Origin: Kaistia defluvii
GTDB lineage: Bacteria; Pseudomonadota; Alphaproteobacteria; Rhizobiales; Kaistiaceae
DNA length: 64,000 nucleotides
Reading direction: 5' to 3'
Assembly (NCBI RefSeq): GCF_040548815.1
Contig: NZ_JBEPSM010000005.1
Coordinates: 1 to 64,000 of the forward strand
Below are positions 25,250-32,347 of the stretch, piece after piece. The position numbers were made by a program, and so were the translations under genes. The notes beneath the pieces were generated by a model, which did no database searches, had not been told where the DNA came from, and saw nothing but the letters and a program-made list of their open reading frames with translations. Position 1 is the stretch's first letter, and each line of letters begins with the position of its first letter.

Positions 25250-25917
25250 ATGTGCGGACGCTTCAGCCAGTATTTCACCTGGGCGGAGATACACGCCTTT
25301 TCATCGCTGCTACCGGCCGCACCGCCTTCGAACCTTGAGCCGCGGTGGACCATCTCCCCTACGCAGCAGGTTGGCGTGATCCGCTCGACGGAGAGTGGCG
25401 CCTGGAGCTATTCCGACATGCGTTGGGGGTTGTGGTGCCGTCTTGGTGGTCGAAGCCGCTCAAGGACGTCCCTGCGACGTTCAACGCCCGCGCCGAGACT
25501 GTCGCCGAAAAGCCCATGTTCCGATCCGCCTTCAAACAGCGCCGCTGCCTGATACCGGCATCCGGTTTCTTCGAGTGGACGGGCGACAAGGGCAGCAAGC
25601 AGCCGTGGTTCATCTCGGCGAAGGAAGGGCAGCCCATGACGTTCGCGGGCCTCTGGGAGACATGGAAAGACCGCGCGACGGGCGAGGTAATGGATAGCTG
25701 CACGATGATTGTGCTGGGCGCTAACCAGTTCATGGGCGAGGTCCACGACCGCATGCCGGCGGTGATCCAGCCGCACGACCGCCAGACCTGGCTCGACTTC
25801 CCCAGCGGGGAGCTATTGCAGCCGGCGCCAGAGGATCATTTGCAGATGTGGAAGGTGACGCCCGCCATGAATTCGAGCCGCTACCACGAGGCGGATGCAA
25901 TCGTGCGGATTGAGTAG
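25250..25917 (+). pseudogene. SRAP (YedK/HMCES-type) abasic-site protein with a frameshift
   Basis: The mature N-terminus CGRFSQYF, the RWTISPTQQVGV block, the CLIPASGFFEW motif with the active Glu, and HDRMPAVI with the active His are all present. HMCES/YedK proteins crosslink to abasic sites in single-stranded DNA through Cys2. After DMRWGL a dinucleotide TG is duplicated (near 25431-25435), so the frame changes; without it the reading would go on as VPSWWSKPLKDVPATFNARA. As it stands the gene is broken. Confidence 0.85.
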
Positions 25918-25947
25918 CGCGGCAACTCGTTGAAAGCTTAAGGCAAG

Positions 25948-26322
25948 ATGCTCAACCAACCTGATATCCCGGTTCCACTGCTGGCAGCGTTTTCCACCAG
26001 GGTCACGCTCCCACTCAGAGATACGGCTCGCCTGCTGAACATGGACGAGTCCACCCTTCGTGAGCACGCTCTCGCCGGGAACATCCGGTTCGTGCAGATG
26101 GGCCTTGGCACCAAGAGCATCCGCCGAGCTTTCCGCCTCTCCGATGTATTGGAATTTCTCGAAAAAATGAGCCGGGTCGCATGTCCACCTGTCGGCGTGA
26201 AGACGCGACGTGTCTCCAGCACGGCGGGTCCAATCCTACTAGGCTTTACGGCGATGCGTGAGCAGTACCAAGCCGAGAAGCGCCAAAAGCAGGAACTGGC
26301 AAAGCGGGCTCGACAACGCTGA
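25948..26322 (+). CDS. Helix-turn-helix DNA-binding protein
   Basis: A 124-residue protein. RVTLPLRDTARLLNMDESTL, then REHALAGNIRFVQMG and IRRAFRLSDVLEFLEKM give a MerR/excisionase-like winged helix. The C-terminal tail is basic (EKRQKQELAKRARQR). It is 30 bp after the SRAP remnant. Such genes often lie upstream of integrases, but none follows here. Confidence 0.7.
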   Translation: MLNQPDIPVPLLAAFSTRVTLPLRDTARLLNMDESTLREHALAGNIRFVQMGLGTKSIRRAFRLSDVLEFLEKMSRVACPPVGVKTRRVSSTAGPILLGFTAMREQYQAEKRQKQELAKRARQR

Positions 26323-26403
26323 GCCCGGCGCCCGTGCAACCCGTTGCAAAAAACTTCGCAGATTCCCGTCGCTCGTTAGCGGCTGTAGCTCAGAGGCTCC
26401 GCC

Positions 26404-26670
26404 ATGCCTTCTCACCGCAATACCCTTTCGAGGCCGACGCGGCGGTTACTAACGCCGATGGAAGCGGCGGCTTATTGCGGAGCGCCATCTCTGGCGAAGT
26501 GGACTGCGGCCTGCCATGTCCGACCCCTGGCAATCTACAGCGGCCGCGGCGGGATTCGATACGATGTCGCAGACCTCGACAAGTGGATCGATAGCCTGAA
26601 GGATCCACGGCCTACAGCCGAGGAGTGGTTGGCGAAGCTGGGAAGCACTTCCAATGCCGAAAAGAGATGA
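26404..26670 (+). CDS. AlpA/MerR-like helix-turn-helix protein
   Basis: An 88-residue protein. LLTPMEAAAYCGAPSLAKWT, then SGRGGIRYDVADLDKWIDSL is the winged-helix pattern of excisionase-type proteins. A 28-codon frame (26654-26740, MPKRDDEAQAVLNVKAHGG) follows with the flavour of an integrase start but stops at once. The set may be the remnant of a second recombination module. Confidence 0.65.
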   Translation: MPSHRNTLSRPTRRLLTPMEAAAYCGAPSLAKWTAACHVRPLAIYSGRGGIRYDVADLDKWIDSLKDPRPTAEEWLAKLGSTSNAEKR

Positions 26671-26866
26671 TGAGGCCCAAGCGGTGCTGAACGTGAAGGC
26701 TCACGGCGGCGACGCTGGGCTGCTGGAGTGGAAGAGTTGAAGTCCGGTGCCTCGAAAAGGAAGGCCCTAAACCCCGACGCCAAAGTGAGACCGCGCTAAC
26801 CACGACACCAATGCGCAATCCGCCCGCCTTGGCCCATTACCCGGCTTAGGCACTCAACGGCCATCC

Positions 26867-27145
26867 CTAGCCCGTCAGCAGCGCCCGGAAGCCCTTCCCC
26901 GGCATGTCGAAGGTTACCATCACGCGCCGGCAACCGCACGCCGGGCACATGAGCCGTTCCGGAAGCCGAGCCAGCGGGAAATCTCGCCCCCGGGTCCAGA
27001 CGAGCGTTCCCAGATCCAGCTCGACCGTCTGAAGACACGGCCGAGTGCCCTTCTTCGTGCTGGCATCACGCCCTAGACATCGCGCCTTCGCGGTCCAACC
27101 CGCTCTGTATGCGTCGCGGAGCGTCTCGACGGCGGGCTCGACCAT
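26867..27145 (-). CDS. Small zinc-ribbon-like conserved protein
   Basis: A 92-residue protein with AYRAGWTAKARCLGRD, then VELDLGTLVWTRGRDFPLAR and RLMCPACGCRRVMVTFDMP. It resembles a common rhizobial family in which ARCLG- and CPxCG-type cysteines may bind one zinc. No function is known. It is isolated and transcribed against its neighbours. Confidence 0.65.
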   Translation of the reverse strand: MVEPAVETLRDAYRAGWTAKARCLGRDASTKKGTRPCLQTVELDLGTLVWTRGRDFPLARLPERLMCPACGCRRVMVTFDMPGKGFRALLTG

Positions 27146-27280
27146 GGCATCCTCTGTTTCAGCGTTCTTCTTTCGTTCTCATGGCGGGGGGAGTCAAGAG
27201 CTACTGGATGCGGGCAGCATCTTGGCTTTCCGCTCAGTCTGAGGGAAATTCGCGGTGCTAATACACCAGGGGGATGGCCC

Positions 27281-27475
27281 ATGAAGCATCCGAAACACGC
27301 GGCGCGGACCGCTATTGAGACCGCCCGGCGGGAGCAACTAGCACTGATCGAAGAGGCGGCTGCGACGGACGAAACGCCGCCCAGTAGCTGGGTCGAGCGC
27401 GTGTGTCAGCTAGAAACGCGTATCTTTAGCCTCGATTTAGTTGACCAAGCTTCTCGGCCGAAGTCACGCGCTTAG
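27281..27475 (+). CDS. Small hypothetical protein (64 aa)
   Basis: A 64-residue helical protein (MKHPKHAARTAIETARREQL, then SSWVERVCQLETRIFSLDL), with an AGGGGGAT-type site before the ATG. No family is recognised. Convergent hairpin-like sequence follows at 27500-27530. Confidence 0.45.
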   Translation: MKHPKHAARTAIETARREQLALIEEAAATDETPPSSWVERVCQLETRIFSLDLVDQASRPKSRA

Positions 27476-27736
27476 AGGCAGATTATTCCGCATCCGAGAG
27501 CAAGCCGCACCGGTGCCGTGGACGGCTTGCCCTTTCGCGGAGAAAACCGTTACGGTCCCTGCCTAAGGATGTAACGCGTCCCAACACCTCGCAACCATAG
27601 GTCTACTCTGCCGACTCTGATAGATGAATCGCAGGGCAGAGCGCTCGTCTACGAGGTGCTTATCGCAGCGTCCTTCTTGGCCCAGTGGACTGCGATACAG
27701 CATTTTTGCAGGATTTAATGGCGAAGGGCCGCGCGG

Positions 27737-28246
27737 TCAGCGTTTCGCAGTTAATCCCGCCTTCCGCAATCCAGCATATTGGAGCGTAACATCTGCTAAA
27801 TTTTCCTGGAGCCACTGCGCCATTGCCTGTTCCTCGTCAAGATTCTGCTCCAGCAACGGAATGGCCTCTTGGAGATTCAGTTCACGCGCAAGGGCGAGCA
27901 AAGAATTGTAGGCCGCGATTTCGTAATTCTCGAAAGCGAAATTTGCCAGGCTGTTCTTCAAAATCTCGTCGTCGGCAACAGCGTGGCCTATGGCTCCCAT
28001 GCCACCGACGACGGACATAACCATGTCTTTGAAGCTGGAATGCGTTTCATTGCGGTCGCCGAGAAGCCGTTCCAACCGTTGGATCTGTCCCTCAGTCTCG
28101 GCAATGTGCTGCAAAATTCGAGATGCCACCTTCGGATAATTCCGGATGCGGTTGGCTTGAGGCTGAAGCATGGCCAGAGCCTGATTTTCCATAGCATGTG
28201 CGTTACGCAACCCCGTAATGAAGATATCGTGCGTCTCGGCTGCCAT
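27737..28246 (-). CDS. DUF892 ferritin-like stress protein (second copy)
   Basis: A 169-residue four-helix protein: THDIFITGLRNAHAMENQAL, ILQHIAETEGQIQRLERLL, NFAFENYEIAAYNSLLALAR and PLLEQNLDEEQAMAQWLQEN show the paired Glu/His residues of the YciF family. The start at 28246 is preferred over 28276. It follows the manganese catalase gene after 45 bp on the same strand, so the two most likely share a transcript and jointly handle peroxide and iron or manganese. Confidence 0.9.
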   Translation of the reverse strand: MAAETHDIFITGLRNAHAMENQALAMLQPQANRIRNYPKVASRILQHIAETEGQIQRLERLLGDRNETHSSFKDMVMSVVGGMGAIGHAVADDEILKNSLANFAFENYEIAAYNSLLALARELNLQEAIPLLEQNLDEEQAMAQWLQENLADVTLQYAGLRKAGLTAKR

Positions 28247-28291
28247 CGGTGTTTCCTTTAAAAATGAAAGCTGCACTTGGAGAGGGCGAGA

Positions 28292-29236
28292 TCAACCCCT
28301 CTTCTTGGAAGGCCCGGGGGAAATCCGATCAACACCTCCCATATCGCCATTCTTGGTGCGACCAGCCCCGGGACCAGCCCCTAGATCGGCACCGGTCGTG
28401 GGATTGGTGTCGGTGTCTGACTGGGTTCGGCCTGCCAACTGCGAAGCCGCTTTCTTGTCACTTGCACTGAGCTCGACGGTCGCAACGCCCTCGCCGCCAT
28501 CCACGGGCATAACCGCGGCCAGATCGTCTACTCGATCCCACTCATCGCCAGAATTCCAGGGGCCGAAAACGTCGCCGTCACCCTGCGAAGCGTTGACATA
28601 CATACTGGCGTATCGTTCAACGCCCGGTAGCTTGCCGCTCGGGAAGTTGTTTTCGATGGCGTACAGCGCTTTTTCGAACGATTTCTGGTGAGCGATTTCG
28701 CGGGTCATTAGGAACGCGAGCGCGTCCTTTACCCCCGGGTCATCGGTGATGTTGATCAATCGTTCGTACACAATCTTGGCGCGGGCTTCCGCCGCAATAT
28801 TGGACCTAAGATCAACGGTTGGCTCGCCACGGGAATCGACATATGCGGCTGTCCAAGGAACCCCGGCTGAGTCACACAGAGCGGGAGCGCCGCCAAACAA
28901 AATCGACTCTTTGGCCGAGGCGCCGCTACTGCCTACCATTAAATAAAGCTCTGCTTCTTTCAACTGGCCCTCGGCCAGCTGAGCCTTAAGTCCCTTGTTA
29001 AGCATGGTGACAATTGAGCCGACGACCTCAAGATGGCTCAGCTCTTCGGTTGCGATATCTAGGAGCATATCCTTGCGACCTGGGTCATCCTCCCCCAGGC
29101 CCTGCGTGAAATATCGCATCGCGGCAGCGAGTTCGCCATCCGCTCCCCCGAATTGTTCCATTATCATACAGGCTAATCTGGGGTTAGGCTCTGATACCCG
29201 GACCGTATACTGCAAGCGCTTGTTATGCATGAACAT
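28292..29236 (-). CDS. Manganese (non-haem) catalase
   Basis: A 314-residue dimanganese catalase that disproportionates hydrogen peroxide. MFMHNKRLQYTVRVSEP is the classic start. Metal ligands are visible: Glu in GGADGELAAAMRYF, Glu and His in IATEELSHLEVVG, Glu in NIAAEARAKIVYERL, and His in MTREIAHQKSFEKAL. The C-terminal tail is Gly/Ser/Asp-rich, as in relatives from stress islands. It is cytosolic. No EcfG site was found in the 100 bp upstream, so its control is open. Confidence 0.95.
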   Translation of the reverse strand: MFMHNKRLQYTVRVSEPNPRLACMIMEQFGGADGELAAAMRYFTQGLGEDDPGRKDMLLDIATEELSHLEVVGSIVTMLNKGLKAQLAEGQLKEAELYLMVGSSGASAKESILFGGAPALCDSAGVPWTAAYVDSRGEPTVDLRSNIAAEARAKIVYERLINITDDPGVKDALAFLMTREIAHQKSFEKALYAIENNFPSGKLPGVERYASMYVNASQGDGDVFGPWNSGDEWDRVDDLAAVMPVDGGEGVATVELSASDKKAASQLAGRTQSDTDTNPTTGADLGAGPGAGRTKNGDMGGVDRISPGPSKKRG

Positions 29237-29407
29237 TGCTTGATTCCTCTACCCTTGAATAGGGGAAGACTTTTATATTGAATGACCAAGTTATTAAGCT
29301 TCGCACAGGCGCAAGTCTGCTTCCAACGCTACTGCTGCAAAGACTAATCTCTATGAGATGCTAGAAGGCAGAGGCCGCGGCCTTGGCCGCCACCTCCGCC
29401 CACTTGG

Positions 29408-29695
29408 TTAGCGCTGACCGCCTTTTTGACCGGCCTCGGAAGCACGTTCAGGGTTTTCAGCGAAGTTGCCGTCCTGCTGGCCGCCGGACTGGCCGTCCTC
29501 GTCTTCCTCGGCGCGAGAACCGCCATGCGAGGCCTCCCCGCCCTTGCGACCGGCCTCAGAGGCCAGTTCTCGGTCCTGCGAAAAGCTGCGCTTCTCGTCT
29601 GGGACGCTCTGGCCGCCCTTGCTTGCGATATCTCGCTGTTTGTCTTCGTCCATCGACGCAAAGCCACGATTGGACGAGTCCTGGTTATTAGCCAT
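29408..29695 (-). CDS. KGG-motif stress-induced protein (Con-10/GsiB-like)
   Basis: A 95-residue hydrophilic protein. RGFASMDEDKQRDIASKGG, then SEAGRKGGEASHGG and ERASEAGQKGGQR are repeats of the KGG motif found in general stress proteins such as GsiB and Con-10. Such proteins are intrinsically disordered and thought to protect during drying or osmotic stress. Start 29695 is preferred. Only a weak EcfG-like site (TGAAC, 16 nt, AGTT) is seen about 60 bp upstream. Confidence 0.88.
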   Translation of the reverse strand: MANNQDSSNRGFASMDEDKQRDIASKGGQSVPDEKRSFSQDRELASEAGRKGGEASHGGSRAEEDEDGQSGGQQDGNFAENPERASEAGQKGGQR

Positions 29696-29815
29696 GGTGT
29701 GGTTCCTCCATCGGATTTTGAATGCCCGGACATTCACCGAGCCTTGGACTAACTCGCTCTGCGCGGAGGAGTTCAGTCATAATCCGGAACCGTTCTCAAC
29801 CGTACCGAAATAGCG

Positions 29816-30013
29816 TCAAAGCCTTCGTCTCGACGCGGCCAGCAATCGGCCATAGTCGGTGGCCTCCCAGCCGGCCCCCGCTCTTATCACCAACCCCAAT
29901 GTTTCAAGCCTCTGCAAGGCCGCCTTGGCGCCCGAGAGATCCAAATGGCCTAGCTCCAGAGTTCGCAGAAACTGCCACTCGGTAGAAGTGAGGATAAAGG
30001 ATTCCGTGGACAT
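29816..30013 (-). CDS. Small winged-helix-like hypothetical protein
   Basis: A 65-residue protein: LTSTEWQFLRTLELGHLDLS, then KAALQRLETLGLVIRAGAGW is reminiscent of a winged helix. A perfect EcfG promoter lies 68 bp upstream of the start at 30013. Family and function are unknown, but it is probably part of the stress regulon. Confidence 0.65.
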   Translation of the reverse strand: MSTESFILTSTEWQFLRTLELGHLDLSGAKAALQRLETLGLVIRAGAGWEATDYGRLLAASRRRL

Positions 30014-30078
30014 TGCTGAGCCTCGCTGGCCGCCGGCACATTCCGAGGTCGCCATAGGTTTGTACGGTTCCGTAGAAA

Positions 30079-30106
30079 GGAACGTCTATACCACCTTGGC
30101 GGTTCC
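30079..30106. promoter_or_regulatory. Bidirectional sigma-EcfG promoter
   Basis: On the minus strand GGAAC (30106-30102), 17 nt, CGTT (30084-30081) is exact and faces the 65-aa gene. On the plus strand GGAAC (30079-30083), 17 nt, GGTT (30101-30104) has one mismatch and lies 31 bp before the DUF6894 gene. The two promoters almost coincide. Confidence 0.78.
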
Positions 30107-30135
30107 TTTACGTCGGGCGAGTGGCGGAGAGGCAC

Positions 30136-30378
30136 ATGCCGAGATATTTTTTTCATCAACGGCGCCCTCTCGGTCTCCTTGTCGACCCAGAGGGATCGGA
30201 CCTCACTGGGGTCGACGCCGCCCGCGCAGAGGCCATCGAGAGCGCACGCGAACTGATGAGCGAGTCCATATTGGATGGATGGGATATTTCAGCACGCTCT
30301 TTTGAAGTGGCTGACGAAAACGATCAGATGGTATTCATCCTCGGCTTCAAGGAGGCCTACTCAAGCGAGGGGGCATAG
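30136..30378 (+). CDS. DUF6894 family protein
   Basis: An 80-residue protein with the hallmark MPRYFFHQ start, then LVDPEGSDLTGVDAARAEAI and a conserved acidic/aromatic end (VADENDQMVFILGFKEAY). DUF6894 proteins are very common in rhizobia, often in stress loci, and of unknown function. The near-consensus EcfG promoter is 31 bp upstream. It ends 2 bp before the converging Crp/Fnr gene. Confidence 0.88.
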   Translation: MPRYFFHQRRPLGLLVDPEGSDLTGVDAARAEAIESARELMSESILDGWDISARSFEVADENDQMVFILGFKEAYSSEGA

Positions 30379-30379
30379 G

Positions 30380-31114
30380 TTATCCGATAAGGCGCCGGTA
30401 TTCCGTTTCCGGCACACCGTAAAAGCCTTCAGCACTTTCCTCCAGCCCCTCGCGATCAATAACCGTGATGCGACTCCGGCTAGTGCGAATGTATCCTCGG
30501 CCCTCAAGAATATGCATGGCGAGGGTAACGCCAGGCCTGCGTACGCCGAGCATGATAGCAATAAACTCGTGCGTGAGGGGTAACTCGTCGCCTTCGACCC
30601 GATCCAGCGACATAAGCAACCACCGGGCCAGACGGCTCTCCAGTTTCTGCCTCACATTCGCGAGCGCTGTGTAGGAGACCTGGGTCAAAAACGCTTGGGC
30701 GAAGTGCAGCATGGATGTTCTTATCCCCGGGCGGTCATCCATCAATTGCCGGAAAACGTCCGCTTCGATCCGAAGTCCGGATCCAGGGACTTGGACAAAA
30801 ACCTCATGGGGGGATCGGTCTGTCCCGAGCACCACCGGGACGCCCGCGAGTCCCTCGTTGCCCACCAACCCGATTTCCGCTCGGCTGTCATGGCCACCAA
30901 GCGCCACTACCGAAGCTATGGCATTCTCTGGGAAATATACCGCTTCAATTGCCTTCCCTGGTCTCTGCAGGATCATCCGCATATCGAGGGATATTCGCGT
31001 GGCTTTCGGCCATAGGGCCGCCCTGTCCTCAATATCGAGTGCAGTCAGGAGGCGATTGCGCGTCACCGTGCGTTCGGATCCAGCCATCTTGGCCCTTTCT
31101 CGGCGCGCATGCAC
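30380..31114 (-). CDS. Crp/Fnr-family transcriptional regulator
   Basis: A 235-244 residue regulator (MAGSERT at 31087 is a likely start). The cNMP-binding fold is seen in LQRPGKAIEAVYFPENAIAS, and the HTH in LTHEFIAIMLGVRRPGVTLA. It lacks the Cys set of an Fnr iron-sulphur cluster, so it is not an oxygen sensor of that type. The group occurs in large numbers in rhizobial stress islands. It may control the nearby catalase, KGG or small genes. Confidence 0.88.
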   Translation of the reverse strand: MHARRERAKMAGSERTVTRNRLLTALDIEDRAALWPKATRISLDMRMILQRPGKAIEAVYFPENAIASVVALGGHDSRAEIGLVGNEGLAGVPVVLGTDRSPHEVFVQVPGSGLRIEADVFRQLMDDRPGIRTSMLHFAQAFLTQVSYTALANVRQKLESRLARWLLMSLDRVEGDELPLTHEFIAIMLGVRRPGVTLAMHILEGRGYIRTSRSRITVIDREGLEESAEGFYGVPETEYRRLIG

Positions 31115-31322
31115 AGCGGTCGTCAGCCGGCTACCCTGAATTGCATCTGGCCTTCATAATATTCCCAATGTCATGGAAAGATATAGCCGTTTTAGCTCGA
31201 TCAACATTGGTACGGTTTCGAACGATTCTGTCTCAGCGTATATATTCGAACCGAGTTTACGCTTGATCCTCGCGGCGCGATGTCCAAAATATTTGGAACT
31301 TGCCCGGCGCTGGGAGGGCGTG

Positions 31323-31526
31323 ATGACACACTATACTTCTGGGCTGATAGAGAACGAAGTTTTGTTGGCGATGGACTCGAACAGCCTTCTGGACGTGGAA
31401 ATGGCAGTCCAGAAGATTTGTCCGCTTTGCCGAAAAGACGGTGTCAACGATGAGCAAGTTCGGACAGCCCTCATCAATGCTGCCATGCACCGGGGCGCAG
31501 GTATAATATTGGCGCGCGCACGCTGA
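31323..31526 (+). CDS. Small hypothetical protein (67 aa)
   Basis: A 67-residue protein starting MTHYTSGLIENEVLLAMDSN, with CPLCRKDGVNDEQ giving a CxxC pair. Longer starts up to 31173 read through AT-rich promoter-like DNA and are less likely. No family is recognised. Confidence 0.5.
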   Translation: MTHYTSGLIENEVLLAMDSNSLLDVEMAVQKICPLCRKDGVNDEQVRTALINAAMHRGAGIILARAR

Positions 31527-31705
31527 CTTATTTTCGTGTCAAAGCCCCCGGATGACAAGGCAAGCCAAGAGTAAAGCTGATGCGTCCAGGGTATGGACGG
31601 CGCTTGCAGGACCTGCGGCAGGAGCCGCTTCCGTAGCAACTTCGACAAGCAGGACGTAACTGAGCCAACCTCTGACTGAAAGTTCGTACGATAGCAGACA
31701 GTCGT

Positions 31706-31729
31706 GGAACTTGGCTTCGCGCCAACGTT
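31706..31729 (+). promoter_or_regulatory. Probable sigma-EcfG promoter of the second KGG gene
   Basis: GGAAC (31706-31710), 15 nt, CGTT (31726-31729), which also reads as GGAAC, 18 nt, TT as accepted by RpoE2-type factors. It lies 42 bp before the ATG at 31772. Confidence 0.6.
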
Positions 31730-31771
31730 TATTCCGTCGTTGCATTGAGCAGCATCATAGGAGGAAACGTG

Positions 31772-31996
31772 ATGGCCAATCAGCAGAATACCCGTGGCGG
31801 GACGCCGGAGCAGCATGCCGAAGCGGGCCGGCAGAGCCACAAGAACGACGATAAGGGCAGCGGCAGCGGCAAGTCTGGCGGCGAAGGCGGATCGTCCACC
31901 CGTGGCGGCACGCCGGAGCAGCATGCCGAAGCCGGCCGGCAGAGCCACAAGAACGACGACAAGGGTGGTTCATCCGGCCGTGGTGGAAGCCGATAA
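31772..31996 (+). CDS. KGG-type stress protein with an internal tandem repeat
   Basis: A 74-residue, highly hydrophilic protein. It is little more than two copies of GGTPEQHAEAGRQSHKNDD joined by a Gly/Ser linker; the DNA of the two copies is almost the same, so the duplication is recent. A strong AGGAGGAAAC site precedes the ATG, an EcfG-like promoter lies upstream and a perfect terminator follows. It is probably an abundant protective protein made under stress. Confidence 0.85.
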   Translation: MANQQNTRGGTPEQHAEAGRQSHKNDDKGSGSGKSGGEGGSSTRGGTPEQHAEAGRQSHKNDDKGGSSGRGGSR

Positions 31997-32012
31997 GTAC
32001 AATCGACAAGGA

Positions 32013-32040
32013 GAAGCTCGCTTCGGCGAGCTTCTTTTTT
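32013..32040 (+). terminator. Rho-independent terminator with TTCG loop
   Basis: GAAGCTCGC (32013-32021), loop TTCG, GCGAGCTTC (32026-32034), then six T. Closes the KGG gene. Confidence 0.92.
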
Positions 32041-32347
32041 GCCGATGCAGTTTTTTTGCGCCCGTCACGCCTAAAGCATGCTGGCGCCAACCGGCCGTCG
32101 CAGCTTTGCCAGGCCAATATGGCAAGGCCAGCCTTTCCTGGACCAACAATGCGCCGACATCGGCGATCAGGGGGCGCAATATGGAACGCCCCACACCTGC
32201 ATTGCGGCGGCGATGGAGCGCACCTGTCGCCGCGGGCATGACCCGCCAAGCTGTTGACACGCTGACCGACAGATGGGTAGAGCGGATACGAAAGCGTAGA
32301 GCGCGGGTTTTTGTTCCAAGCGAGGATTGCCTCGACAACCACGAGCG
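32041..32347. other. Gene-free stretch between the KGG gene and the kinase
   Basis: About 300 bp in which neither strand shows a convincing gene, repeat or RNA. Open frames here look like shadows with unlikely composition. Confidence 0.4.

Noticed and set aside
28292..29340. Sigma-EcfG promoter for the manganese catalase operon
   Set aside because: No GGAAC-N16/17-CGTT or one-mismatch variant was found in the 100 bp upstream; regulation left open.
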